Source: Armatimonadota bacterium
Lineage (GTDB): Bacteria > Armatimonadota > Hebobacteria > Hebobacterales > Hebobacteraceae
Direction of reading: 5' to 3'
Length of the DNA stretch: 32,868 nucleotides
Assembly (NCBI GenBank): GCA_015486155.1
Contig: WFSF01000010.1
Coordinates: 1 to 32,868, forward strand
Position numbers and translations under genes: made by a program. The notes beneath the pieces are model-generated. The model did not search any database. It had not been told where the DNA came from and saw only the letters and a list, made by a program, of their open reading frames with translations. This document shows, in pieces, positions 1 to 7,648 of this stretch (position 1 is the stretch's first letter; each line of letters starts with the position of its first letter).

Positions 1-1
1 G

Positions 2-1318
2 CTGGCGACCGGAGGAAAGGAACTCCGCGGGGAGGCCGCCGAGAACCTGAAACGCCTGGAGGGGGCGGATTCCGTGACCGTGCAGGAGGCGGACGCGGAG
101 GCCGTGCGACGGGAGTGCGAGGGGGCCGCGCTGGTGGTGGACGCGCTGCTAGGCACGGGGTTGAGCGGGGAATTGCGCGCCCCGGCGCCGCAGGTGATCG
201 AGGCCCTCAACGCGGCCGCCTGCCCGGTGCTGGCGGTGGACATTCCCTCCGGCCTTGACGCCGACACTGGAAAGCCCTTGGGCGGGGCGGTGACGGCGGA
301 GGAGACGGTCACCATGGGGCTGCCCAAGCTGGGGCTCTTCCTGTCCCCCGGGGCGGACTACGCGGGGCGAATCACCGTGGCCGACATCGGCTTTCCGAGC
401 GACCTGGTGAAGGAATCGGAGGCGGCGGCGGAACTCATCGAGCCCGCGTGGGTGCGCATGTTGCTGCCGCGCCGCAGGCGAACGGCTCACAAGGGAGATT
501 TCGGGCAGGTGCTGGTGATCGCGGGCTCGGTCGGCATGACCGGGGCCGCCTGTCTCTGCGCGGAGGGCGCCCTGCGGGTGGGCGCGGGGCTGGTCAGGGT
601 GGGCTGCCCGGACAGCCTCAACGACATCCTGGAGGTGAAACTGACCGAGGCGATGACCTTTCCCCTGCCGGAGACCTATGAGCGCACCCTGGACACGCGC
701 GCCCTGGCGCTCATCCTGGACCTCTCGGAGCAGGCGACCGTAGCGGCGATCGGCCCGGGGCTCTCCCGCCACCCGGACACCGAGCTGCTGGTGCAGCGGC
801 TGGTGGGGCGGATGGAAAAGCCGATGGTGCTGGATGCGGATGCGCTGAACGCGCTCTCGGAGGCCCCAGGGCTGCTGGAGAGCGACCACGCGCCGATGGT
901 GCTCACCCCGCACCCCCGGGAACTGGAGCGCCTGCTGGACCTGCCGCCCCGCGAGGTGCAGGCGAACCGCGCCCATTACGCGCAACTGGCGGCGAATCGG
1001 TTTCGATCTGTTATAATACTGAAAGGAGCCTATACTCTGGTGGCCGAGCCGGGCCGGCCGCTCGCGGTCAATCCCACCGGCAATCCCGGCATGGCCACCG
1101 GCGGCACCGGGGATGTGCTCACCGGCGTGGTCGCAGGGCTGATCGCGCAGGGGCTGCTGCCCTTCGAGGCCGCCTGCGCGGGGGCCTATCTTCACGGGCT
1201 GGCGGGGGATCTGGCGGCGGCCAGGCTGGGCGAGGCGAGCGTGTTGGCCGGCGATGTGGCGGCCATGCTCCCCGAGGCGGTGAGGCGGGTGTCGCGACAG
1301 GAGCGGGGCGAATGCTGA
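2..1318 (+). CDS. nnr: Bifunctional NAD(P)H-hydrate epimerase/dehydratase, 5' end outside window
   Basis: This enzyme repairs damaged (hydrated) NADH and NADPH: the N-terminal YjeF_N domain epimerises the R and S forms, and the C-terminal ribokinase-like domain dehydrates S-NAD(P)HX using ADP or ATP. The reading frame is open from base 2, so the start is upstream of the window; 438 residues are visible. The first bases already encode YjeF_N sequence (LATGGKELRGEAAENLKRL), so the GTG at 74 is not the start. VDIPSGLDAD near base 240 is the conserved epimerase segment. The dehydratase half begins near base 500 (GDFGQVLVIAGS) and carries the GGTGDVLTG nucleotide/catalytic motif near base 1100. 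The fused architecture is the usual bacterial one. The next gene starts 26 bases downstream on the same strand. Confidence 0.95.
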   Translation: MATGGKELRGEAAENLKRLEGADSVTVQEADAEAVRRECEGAALVVDALLGTGLSGELRAPAPQVIEALNAAACPVLAVDIPSGLDADTGKPLGGAVTAEETVTMGLPKLGLFLSPGADYAGRITVADIGFPSDLVKESEAAAELIEPAWVRMLLPRRRRTAHKGDFGQVLVIAGSVGMTGAACLCAEGALRVGAGLVRVGCPDSLNDILEVKLTEAMTFPLPETYERTLDTRALALILDLSEQATVAAIGPGLSRHPDTELLVQRLVGRMEKPMVLDADALNALSEAPGLLESDHAPMVLTPHPRELERLLDLPPREVQANRAHYAQLAANRFRSVIILKGAYTLVAEPGRPLAVNPTGNPGMATGGTGDVLTGVVAGLIAQGLLPFEAACAGAYLHGLAGDLAAARLGEASVLAGDVAAMLPEAVRRVSRQERGEC

Positions 1319-1344
1319 GGGCGGCGGGAGCCGCCGAGTGAAGG

Positions 1345-1929
1345 ATGAGGTCGGTGTTGTCTTCTCCATTCGGACAGGCGATCGTGTCGGGCGTGCTGAT
1401 GATCGCCGTACTGGTGCTCTACCTCCGCAGGTTTGCGCCCTCCTGGCACTGGGTGATAGTGGCGCTTGGGGTCTGCGTGGTGGATCAGGCGGCCAAGGTT
1501 CTGGTGACCGCCGAAGGCCCGCAACACCGCGTCTCTCTCCTGGGCGGATGGCTCCGGGTCACCTACCTGGAGAACCCGGAACAGGGCTTCGGCGGCAGTT
1601 TCTCCTATCTGCTGATCACCACCGTGGTGTGCGTCTTGCTGCTCCTCGTGCTCTACGACCGTCTCACCAAGACGCATTATCGCATGTCCGCGGTGGCGGA
1701 GGTGGGATTTGCCCTGATGATCGGCGGCTATCTGGGCATCCTCCTGGACCGGGTGAGGCTGGGCTTCGTGGTGGATTTCCTGGAGCTGGGGCGAGCGAGC
1801 CGGTTCGTGTACAATATCGCCGATCTGGCCGTCATTCTGGCCGTCGCCCTCCTGTTGGCGCGCGGGATTCAGTTTCTGGGGCAGGCGCGCGCGAAGGGAA
1901 CCGGCCTGGGGGATGACATCACGCCATGA
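1345..1929 (+). CDS. lspA: Signal peptidase II-like membrane aspartyl protease, divergent
   Basis: LspA removes signal peptides from prolipoproteins in the inner membrane. The 194-residue product has about four hydrophobic segments and the family landmarks DQAAK (47-51), LLDRVRLGFVVDF (133-145) and YNIAD (156-160). D144 and D160 fit the catalytic aspartate pair. Two features are unusual. The asparagine of the usual GGxxGNxxDR motif is Ile132 here, and the NPGAAF loop reads NPEQGF (77-82). The membrane core is therefore family-like but substrate-loop residues have changed. It could be a specialised paralogue, not the housekeeping enzyme. The ATG at 1345 was chosen because it is the first in-frame start before the first membrane helix. 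Its stop overlaps the next gene by 4 bases (ATGA), so the two are probably translationally coupled. Confidence 0.8.
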   Translation: MRSVLSSPFGQAIVSGVLMIAVLVLYLRRFAPSWHWVIVALGVCVVDQAAKVLVTAEGPQHRVSLLGGWLRVTYLENPEQGFGGSFSYLLITTVVCVLLLLVLYDRLTKTHYRMSAVAEVGFALMIGGYLGILLDRVRLGFVVDFLELGRASRFVYNIADLAVILAVALLLARGIQFLGQARAKGTGLGDDITP

Positions 1930-2369
1930 ACCGGGGAGGACCGGGAAGGGAGATCGGAGACCCCGCGGCCCTGGGCCGGCGCGTCGCCAGGCGCTTCTTC
2001 AAGATGGGGGAGCGGCCGCCGGTGCGGGCGGTGGCAGAGGAATTGGGGGTGAGGATAGTGGAGGAGGAGACGCCTCCCGCCACGCAGCCGAACCTCCGGG
2101 CCGAATATCGGCCCTCTCCCCCCTGCATCGTGCTCTATCGCGATCCGCTGGACCGGCTCGCCGCCGCGGTGCACGCCCTTCAGCGGTTCGACATGCTCGC
2201 CTGCCACGTGGACGACGTGCATATCGCCCACGAACTCTTCCATCACCTCCAGCACGACGGCCGCTTCGGCCCGCTGCGCCCGGAGGAGGAGGAAGAGGCC
2301 GCTCACGCCTTCGCGCAGGAATTGCTGGGTCTGCAGTTCCACCCCGCGGAGTACCCGGAGACAGGGTGA
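1926..2369 (+). CDS. ImmA/IrrE-like zinc metallopeptidase domain protein
   Basis: This is a 147-residue soluble protein with an HExxH zinc site: H102-E103-L104-F105-H106 inside HIAHELFHH. Downstream, an EEEEAAHAFAQELLG stretch (about 121-135) matches the family pattern in which a glutamate before A-x-x-FA-x-x-LL supplies the third ligand. The N-terminal part (RAVAEELGVRIVEEE, 34-48) looks like the family's start, where a helix precedes a beta strand. ImmA/IrrE-type peptidases usually cleave repressors or regulators, but no helix-turn-helix partner is adjacent. It overlaps the LspA-like gene by 4 bases, so a link to lipoprotein or membrane processing is possible but only inferred. A neutral-zinc-protease role of another kind cannot be excluded. 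Confidence 0.7.
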   Translation: MNRGGPGREIGDPAALGRRVARRFFKMGERPPVRAVAEELGVRIVEEETPPATQPNLRAEYRPSPPCIVLYRDPLDRLAAAVHALQRFDMLACHVDDVHIAHELFHHLQHDGRFGPLRPEEEEEAAHAFAQELLGLQFHPAEYPETG

Positions 2370-2415
2370 TCCGGCTCCGCTCCGCCTGCCCTATGGAGCG
2401 CCCGCCACACCACGG

Positions 2416-3225
2416 CTAGAGGCACTCCCTCAGGTACGCGAGCGCACGCCCGGCGACCGCGGCCGCGTCGAGGGGGAAAGCGAACGGCTCCACCGACACG
2501 AACCCCTGGTAGCCGATCTCCCTCAGGGCGGCCAGTATCGGCCGGAAGTCCACCTCGCCGAACCCTGGGGCCTGGCGGTTGACATCGTTTGCGTGGAAAT
2601 GGGCCAGCGCCTCCCGGTGTGACCGGATGAGATCGGGAATGGGGATGGTCTCTGCGCACATGGCCTTCACATCCAGCAGCAGCCGGAAGCGCTCATCGTT
2701 CACCTCGGCGATCAACCGACTCGCCTCCGCGGCGGTGTTGACGAAATCCGTCTCCTGTGGGCCCAGGGGCTCGAAGCAGATCGTCACCCGCCGCTCGGCC
2801 AGGGTGGGCAGCACCGCGCGGAAGGTCTCCACCGCCCACCGCCAGGCCTCCTCCCCGGAGGCACCCGCGGAGCGGCCGCGCTGCTTGGGGGATCCGAACA
2901 CCATCACCCTTCCCCCCAGGTCCGCGCACAGGTCGGCCAGGTGCCTCAGATAGTCGGCCGTTCGGAGGCGCACCGCGGGGTCCGGATGGGCGATGTGCAT
3001 ACCCTCGGGGCTGGCCAGAAGCCAGTGCAGCCCCACGATTTGCAGCCCCGCCTCCTCCGCCGTGCGGCGGATCTCGCTCCGCTCCGCGGCCGACAGCTGA
3101 TGCACCTCCTCGGCCAGTGTATAGGGAGCGATCTCCACCCCGTCATATCCGGCCTCGCCCAGCACCTCGCACACCCGACGCCAGGGCGTTTCCCCGAAAC
3201 CCTCGTTGCAGAATGCGAAGTGCAT
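2416..3225 (-). CDS. Sugar phosphate isomerase/epimerase, xylose-isomerase-like TIM barrel
   Basis: The 269-residue protein belongs to the AP-endonuclease-2/xylose-isomerase-like TIM barrel family, which moves carbonyl groups or epimerises sugars with a divalent metal. It starts MHFAFCNEGFGETPW and shows the four usual metal-ligand positions in order: CFEPLG (Glu), LLDVKAM (Asp), FHANDVN (His) and VSVEPF (Glu). Length is normal for the family. It lies 72 bases downstream of rmuC on the same strand and may be the last gene of the sugar locus that begins with the SIS gene at 7396. The substrate cannot be read from sequence; hydroxypyruvate, 3-keto-sugar and fructosamine epimerase activities all occur in this fold. 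An AAAGG sequence lies upstream of the ATG as a ribosome site. Confidence 0.85.
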   Translation of the reverse strand: MHFAFCNEGFGETPWRRVCEVLGEAGYDGVEIAPYTLAEEVHQLSAAERSEIRRTAEEAGLQIVGLHWLLASPEGMHIAHPDPAVRLRTADYLRHLADLCADLGGRVMVFGSPKQRGRSAGASGEEAWRWAVETFRAVLPTLAERRVTICFEPLGPQETDFVNTAAEASRLIAEVNDERFRLLLDVKAMCAETIPIPDLIRSHREALAHFHANDVNRQAPGFGEVDFRPILAALREIGYQGFVSVEPFAFPLDAAAVAGRALAYLRECL

Positions 3226-3297
3226 AGGGGCCGCCTTTCGTGTTCCTCCGAAGGAGAGCGCGCCGCAGGCCGGCTTACCCTCTCCGCTTGGAGGGGG

Positions 3298-4566
3298 TCA
3301 AGTGGCGGACTGGTCCGCCTCCTCCGCCTCCGGCTCCGGCAACTCCCGCGGCCGGAGGTCCACCGGCTCCAGTTCCTGCAGTTCGTCCCCGCCGGCCGCG
3401 CCGAGCTCGCGGAAGCGGCGGGCTGAGGGAAGGACGCGCGCCTCCAGGGAGCCCACCGCCTGATTGAAGGCTTCGGTGGTGCTGCGCAGCCTGCGGCCCA
3501 CGTTCGACAGGTGCCCGATGAAGACGCCCAGCCGCTCGTAGAGCTGCCGGCCCAGGTCGCTCACCTGCTGCGCGCTCTTTGCCATCTGCTCCTGACGCCA
3601 GCCGTAGGCCACCGCCCGCAGCAGGGCCACCAGGGTGGTGGGGCTGGCCAGCACCACGCCTTCCTTCATGCCGTCCTCGATCAGCGCGTGGTCCACATCA
3701 CAGGCGGCGTGGAGGAAGGACTCTCCCGGCACGAACAGCACCACGAATTCCGGGGTGGGCTGGAACTGCTGCCAGTAGGATTTGGCGGCGAGCCCGCGGA
3801 TGTGCTCTCGCAGCTGCTGGGCGTGTTGGGCGAGAAAGGCCTTGCGTTTCTCCTCGCTCTCCGCCTCGATGGAGTTCAGGTAGGCGTCGAGGGAGACCTT
3901 GGCGTCCACCACCACCTGGCGCCCCGCGGGCAGATGCACGATCATGTCCGGCCGCAGGCGCCCCTGGTCGGTGTCGGTGGAGACCTGCTCCATGAAGTCC
4001 ACGTGGTCGGCCATCCCCGCGATCTCCACCACGCGGCGCAGGGTGAGCTCCCCCCAGCGGCCGCGCACCTGCGGCCGCCGCAGGGCGTTGACCAGGTTTC
4101 CCGTCTCCTGCTGGAGTTGCTGCTCCGATTCGGCGAGCCGGCGCAACTGCTCGTCCAGCCTTCCGTAATCCCGCTGGCGGGTCTTCTCCAGCTCGCGGAG
4201 GTGCTCCTCATATCGGCGCAGCGCCTGCTGGAGCGGCTCCAGGGTTTCCCTCGCCCGCTCCACGAAGGCCTGGCTGTTGGCCTGCAGCGCGTCCGAGGAG
4301 AGCGCCTTGAAGGTGTCTCCGAGCTGGGCGCGCGCCTCGTCCAGCAGCCCCTTCTGGGCCTCCAGCTGTTTTCCCATCTCCTCCAGCCGCGTCTCGGCCG
4401 CCACCCGCTGCTCGCGCTCCGCCTGCACCTGCTCCTGCGCCCGGAGCGCCTGTTCCTGGGCCTTCAGGGCGCTTTGCTGCGCGCGCGCCCTCCCCGCCAG
4501 CCAGCCGATGACCGCCCCGATGACGAGGCCCGCCAGAATCCCGATTACCGCGATCGCTGCATTCAT
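3298..4566 (-). CDS. rmuC: RmuC family protein
   Basis: RmuC proteins limit rearrangements at inverted repeats and carry a nuclease-fold core. The 422-residue product has an N-terminal membrane anchor (MNAAIAVIGILAGLVIGAVI), a Glu/Gln-rich coiled coil from about residue 25 to 165, and the RmuC core. The core includes LRRPQVRGRWGELTLRRVVE, DQGRLRPDMIVHLP and VVVDAKVSLDAY, followed by FVPGESFLHAA. The frame stays open upstream to 4698, but the ATG at 4566 is the better start: it has a GAGGG ribosome site and opens directly on the anchor helix, and the upstream extension overlaps the kinase gene. It begins 11 bases after the PfkB kinase stop, so the two are probably co-transcribed, an odd pairing for a DNA-maintenance protein. 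Confidence 0.92.
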   Translation of the reverse strand: MNAAIAVIGILAGLVIGAVIGWLAGRARAQQSALKAQEQALRAQEQVQAEREQRVAAETRLEEMGKQLEAQKGLLDEARAQLGDTFKALSSDALQANSQAFVERARETLEPLQQALRRYEEHLRELEKTRQRDYGRLDEQLRRLAESEQQLQQETGNLVNALRRPQVRGRWGELTLRRVVEIAGMADHVDFMEQVSTDTDQGRLRPDMIVHLPAGRQVVVDAKVSLDAYLNSIEAESEEKRKAFLAQHAQQLREHIRGLAAKSYWQQFQPTPEFVVLFVPGESFLHAACDVDHALIEDGMKEGVVLASPTTLVALLRAVAYGWRQEQMAKSAQQVSDLGRQLYERLGVFIGHLSNVGRRLRSTTEAFNQAVGSLEARVLPSARRFRELGAAGGDELQELEPVDLRPRELPEPEAEEADQSAT

Positions 4567-4577
4567 TTTTCCCTCGG

Positions 4578-5510
4578 TCACTCCCTGCGAGGCGCGCTCT
4601 GGATGAACTCCCTCGCCTCCTCCAGAGTGGGCTGACTGGCGCTTCCTCCGACGGCCTGGGTGGAGAGCGCCCCGCACGCCATGCCCAGGTCGAGGCACTC
4701 CTCCAGCGTTGCGCCCGTGAGGTACGCGTGCAGGAATCCGCCGTTGAAGGAGTCTCCCGCGCCGGTGGTGTCCACCACCTCCACCGCGAAGGCGGGGCTG
4801 TGTACCGTCGCGTGCTCCCGGCGCGCGGTCGCGCCTTCGGCCCCCAGCTTGACCACCACCAGTGGAATGCGTTTGGCGAGCACGTCCAGCGCCTCCTCCA
4901 CCGTGTCCCGGCCGGCGATGAGTTTCGCCTCCACCTCGTTGGGGAGGAATATGTCCAGGTGCTCGAATGTCTCCGCGACAGACCCCACCCCGTTCTCGTC
5001 GGAGGGATATCCGGTGTCCAGAGAGGTGGTCATCCCCAGCTCCTTCGCCTGCTGAAAGATGCGCGGGAGGTCGGGCTGCAGCTTGCGCTGGAGGTAATAG
5101 GAGCTAATGTGAAGGTGCTGGCACAGGCGGATGAGGTGCCAGTCCATGTCCGCGTGGGTCATCTCCTGGATGGTGCCGAGCTGGGTGATCAGGGCGCGCT
5201 CCTCGCCCAGGGAGATGGAGATGGTGAGCCCGGAGCGCCGCTCCGGCAGCACGGTTACGTGTTCCGTGGGCACTCTCACCTCGTCGAGGAATTGGAGCGC
5301 GCGCCGGCCGAACTCGTCGTCGCCGACCTTGCTCACGAACACCACGTCGTCGCCGAGCCTCGCCAGTTGGGAGGCGATGAGGGCCGAGGAGGCTCCCAGG
5401 GTGAGGAGCATGTCATCCACGATGAGCTCCTCACCCGGCCGCGGCAGGCGCGGCGCGCCGGTGACGATGAGGTCCAGATTGATTTCTCCGATGATGGCTA
5501 TGCTCGCCAT
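4578..5510 (-). CDS. PfkB-family carbohydrate kinase (ribokinase-like)
   Basis: The 310-residue kinase of the ribokinase/PfkB family phosphorylates a sugar or nucleoside with ATP. It opens MASIAIIGEINLDLIV, the first Rossmann strand and substrate region. It ends with the family's second signature DTTGAGDSFNGGF (248-260), where D253 is the expected catalytic base. The first signature is atypical: LGASSALIASQLARLG (38-53) replaces the more common GG-x-x-x-N-x-A pattern, which may reflect an unusual substrate. A clear AGGAGGT ribosome site lies 7 bases before the ATG. It follows the HAD phosphatase by 18 bases and precedes rmuC by 11. With the SIS isomerase upstream it resembles fructosamine or amino-sugar operons (FrlD/FrlB-type), but the substrate is not determined. 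Confidence 0.9.
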   Translation of the reverse strand: MASIAIIGEINLDLIVTGAPRLPRPGEELIVDDMLLTLGASSALIASQLARLGDDVVFVSKVGDDEFGRRALQFLDEVRVPTEHVTVLPERRSGLTISISLGEERALITQLGTIQEMTHADMDWHLIRLCQHLHISSYYLQRKLQPDLPRIFQQAKELGMTTSLDTGYPSDENGVGSVAETFEHLDIFLPNEVEAKLIAGRDTVEEALDVLAKRIPLVVVKLGAEGATARREHATVHSPAFAVEVVDTTGAGDSFNGGFLHAYLTGATLEECLDLGMACGALSTQAVGGSASQPTLEEAREFIQSAPRRE

Positions 5511-5528
5511 GCCGAATACCTCCTCGGC

Positions 5529-6194
5529 TCAGGTCAACAGGGAGACGGCCTCGCGCAGGCTGCTCAGCCTCGCCTTCGCCCCCGGAAACTCCAGATGTCT
5601 GGTGTACTGATTCGGCACCGCGTACACCGTCACCCCTGCCGCCGCCGCAGAAGCTACCCCTGGGGGCGTGTCCTCGAACGCGATGCACTCTCCCGGCGCG
5701 ACGCCCAGACGGGAGGCGGCCAGCAGATAGATCTCCGGGTCGGGCTTGGTATGGGTTACCTCATTTCCGCACACCAACGCGTCGAAGTACTCCTCCGGGT
5801 CGGGCCGGTCGGGGTGCTGCTCGAAGGCGCGCCGCAGGGGCAGCACCACCTGTTCCCGGGCGCTGGAGGAGACCACGGCCTGCTTCAGGCCGCGCCGCTT
5901 CGCTTCCGCGCTGAGCTCCCAGAACCCCGGAAACACCGGGATGGTCTCGGTGTGGAGCAATTCCACATACCGCCGCCGGCGTCGGGCCACCAGCTCCTCG
6001 AGGGAACCGGGGAGGTGGTATTTGCGCTTGAGGTCCCGCATGTTGTCCATCTCGTGGTAGCCGACGAACTCCGACATCACCGATTCCGGCAGCTCGTGAC
6101 CGTATTCTCGGACGAGGTCGCGAAACGCCTTGAATTGAATCGGCTCCGTGTCCACTATCAGGCCGTCCATGTCGAACAAGAGGGCGCGAATCAC
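5529..6194 (-). CDS. HAD-superfamily hydrolase, beta-phosphoglucomutase/phosphatase-like
   Basis: The 221-residue HAD hydrolase has an alpha-helical cap and probably acts on a phosphorylated sugar. The nucleophile motif FDMDGLIVDTEP gives D8 and D10. Motif II is VVSSS, motif III is THTKPDPEIYL (Lys) and motif IV is AFEDTPPGV. This set is typical of subfamily IA, which includes phosphoglycolate phosphatase and beta-phosphoglucomutase. I chose GTG at 6194 over the in-frame ATG at 6212. The GTG has an AAGGGGG ribosome site, the protein then starts IRALLFDMDG as relatives do, and it forms a 4-base GTGA overlap with the upstream SIS gene stop. That overlap indicates translational coupling with the sugar isomerase. 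Confidence 0.9.
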   Translation of the reverse strand: MIRALLFDMDGLIVDTEPIQFKAFRDLVREYGHELPESVMSEFVGYHEMDNMRDLKRKYHLPGSLEELVARRRRRYVELLHTETIPVFPGFWELSAEAKRRGLKQAVVSSSAREQVVLPLRRAFEQHPDRPDPEEYFDALVCGNEVTHTKPDPEIYLLAASRLGVAPGECIAFEDTPPGVASAAAAGVTVYAVPNQYTRHLEFPGAKARLSSLREAVSLLT

Positions 6195-7396
6195 GGCCGG
6201 CCCCCTTCCCATGGGTAGATGGTCACCCCTTGCACCACCCGGTGAATCACCCCGGAGCGGCTGGGGGCGTCGGGTTTCAGCCCCAGCTCCAGAGAGGCGA
6301 ACAGCCCCAGGAGCTGGCCCGCGATGGCGGCCACCGGGGACTTCATGTGGTCGGGCAGGGCCAGGTCACCCTCCGGGTCGAAGGCGATCACCTCATCGGC
6401 GAGGCCGCGCAATTCGTCCCCCACGCGGTCGCCCACCAGGAGATGGGAGAGGCCGACCCCCTGCTCGCAGTTGGCCCGCACCAGGTCCGCCTCGTACTGC
6501 TGGACATAGGGGGCGGAGGAGAGCAGGTACGCCACCAGAGTGTCATCGTGAATCGCCGCCCGCGGCCCGTGGCGGAGGCCCAGAAAACTGTCGTAGAAGC
6601 AGATGAGCTCTCCGTCGGTGAGCTCCTGTAGCTTCAGGTGACACTCCACCGCCGCGCCCAGCAGCCCGCCGGAGCCCAGGAAACACGCCCTCCGCGGCCC
6701 TCTCTTCACCAGCCGCTCGACCGCCTCCGGCGCGGCCTCCAGCATCCGCTCCCCCGCGCGCGCCGTCCTCTCCACCAGGTCGAGGTACTCCTCCACCCGG
6801 TCGAGGTAGGCGAGGCCCAGTCCCGCCACCACCATCGAGGTGAAGGAGCTGGTCATGGCGAGGCCGCGGTCATTGGTGCGCGGGTGGAGCACCAGCACGT
6901 GGGCCCTGTCGCCCAGTTCCCGCCCCACCGAGGCCAGTTTGCCCTCCTCGTTGCAGGTGATGATGAGGTGCCGCATCTCCGGCCATCCCTTGCGGGCGAT
7001 CTCCACCGAGGCGAGGCTCTCGGGGCTGTTGCCGGAGCGGGCGAAGGAGACCAGCACTCCCGGCCGCGGCGAGGGGAAGGCCGCTTGGGGATGGGTGACG
7101 ATGGTGGTGGTGGGGCAGGCGATCGCCCGAGTGGTGAGGGCCGCGGACACCGGCTCCTCCAGGCACCGCCCCACGAAATCAGAGGTTCCCGCCCCCGCGA
7201 ACACGACTTCCGCGGAACCCCCGGGCAGGCCTACCTGCGCGAACAGGGCGCGGAGGGCGGGCGCGGCCTTCGCGAACCGGCCGGCGGTGTCCCGCCACAT
7301 CTCCGGCTGTTGCGCGATCTCGGAGGGAGTGGCCTCCACTCCCATCCGCGCCTTTTCTTCCGGATCGAGAGCCAGCAGTCGTGAGAGAGGGTTCAT
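6191..7396 (-). CDS. Double-SIS sugar isomerase/deaminase, AgaS-like
   Basis: The 401-residue protein has two SIS (sugar isomerase) domains, as in AgaS, GlmS C-terminus and fructosamine deglycases. These bind phosphorylated aldoses or ketoses and isomerise or deaminate them. The first SIS domain shows VVFAGAGTSDFVGR and SFARSGNSPESLA (phosphosugar-binding serines). The second shows CFLGSGGLLGAAVECHLKLQ and then ELICFYDSFLGLRHGPRA, closely matching the AgaS pattern YDSPLGFRHGP. I chose ATG at 7396 for its AAAGGTGA ribosome site; the frame stays open far upstream but that part has no family similarity and lies opposite the dehydrogenase gene. It is the first gene of the minus-strand sugar operon, coupled to the HAD gene by GTGA. 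Likely substrates are 6-phosphorylated amino sugars or Amadori products. Confidence 0.88.
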   Translation of the reverse strand: MNPLSRLLALDPEEKARMGVEATPSEIAQQPEMWRDTAGRFAKAAPALRALFAQVGLPGGSAEVVFAGAGTSDFVGRCLEEPVSAALTTRAIACPTTTIVTHPQAAFPSPRPGVLVSFARSGNSPESLASVEIARKGWPEMRHLIITCNEEGKLASVGRELGDRAHVLVLHPRTNDRGLAMTSSFTSMVVAGLGLAYLDRVEEYLDLVERTARAGERMLEAAPEAVERLVKRGPRRACFLGSGGLLGAAVECHLKLQELTDGELICFYDSFLGLRHGPRAAIHDDTLVAYLLSSAPYVQQYEADLVRANCEQGVGLSHLLVGDRVGDELRGLADEVIAFDPEGDLALPDHMKSPVAAIAGQLLGLFASLELGLKPDAPSRSGVIHRVVQGVTIYPWEGGRP

Positions 7397-7648
7397 GCGG
7401 TCACCTTTCCGTGCTGAAATCGCGCGCCCCGGCCCGCTGTATGCCGGCGGATCGCGCCGCGAAATCTCCCCGCCACCCTTCTTCAGCGCGCGCGTTTTCC
7501 TTCCTGCCCCGCTTCGCGGGAAGGAAAGGCGGCGCCGCCGGGGTAGAGTGCAGGAAGCGGAAGGCGCCCTGGTGGGGGCGCTCTCGGCGGCGGAGCGGGT
7601 TTCGCCGCGCCCCATCGGGTCCGCAATCACGTGAAGGCGAGGAGTGAA
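7397..7648. promoter_or_regulatory. Divergent control region between SIS operon and Gfo/Idh gene
   Basis: This 252-base non-coding gap separates two divergently read sugar-metabolism genes and must hold both promoters. I could not find a convincing -35/-10 pair on either strand. The plus-strand gene has a clear AGGAG ribosome site 5 bases before its ATG, and the minus-strand gene has AAAGGTGA. A GC-rich hairpin lies in the middle. Confidence 0.5.
7496..7527. other. GC-rich intergenic hairpin
   Basis: An inverted repeat has outer arms TTTCCTT (7496-7502) and AAGGAAA (7521-7527) and inner arms CCCGC and GCGGG around a TTC loop, with a five-base bulge on the left side. It sits between divergent genes, so it is not a terminator for either. 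It could be an operator or an mRNA leader structure; function unknown. Confidence 0.45.

Noticed and set aside
1012-1017. Perfect TATAAT inside nnr, possible internal promoter for the LspA-like gene
   Set aside because: No -35 hexamer at 16-18 bases upstream (GCGGCG there) and it lies over 300 bases before the next gene; it also encodes family sequence of Nnr.
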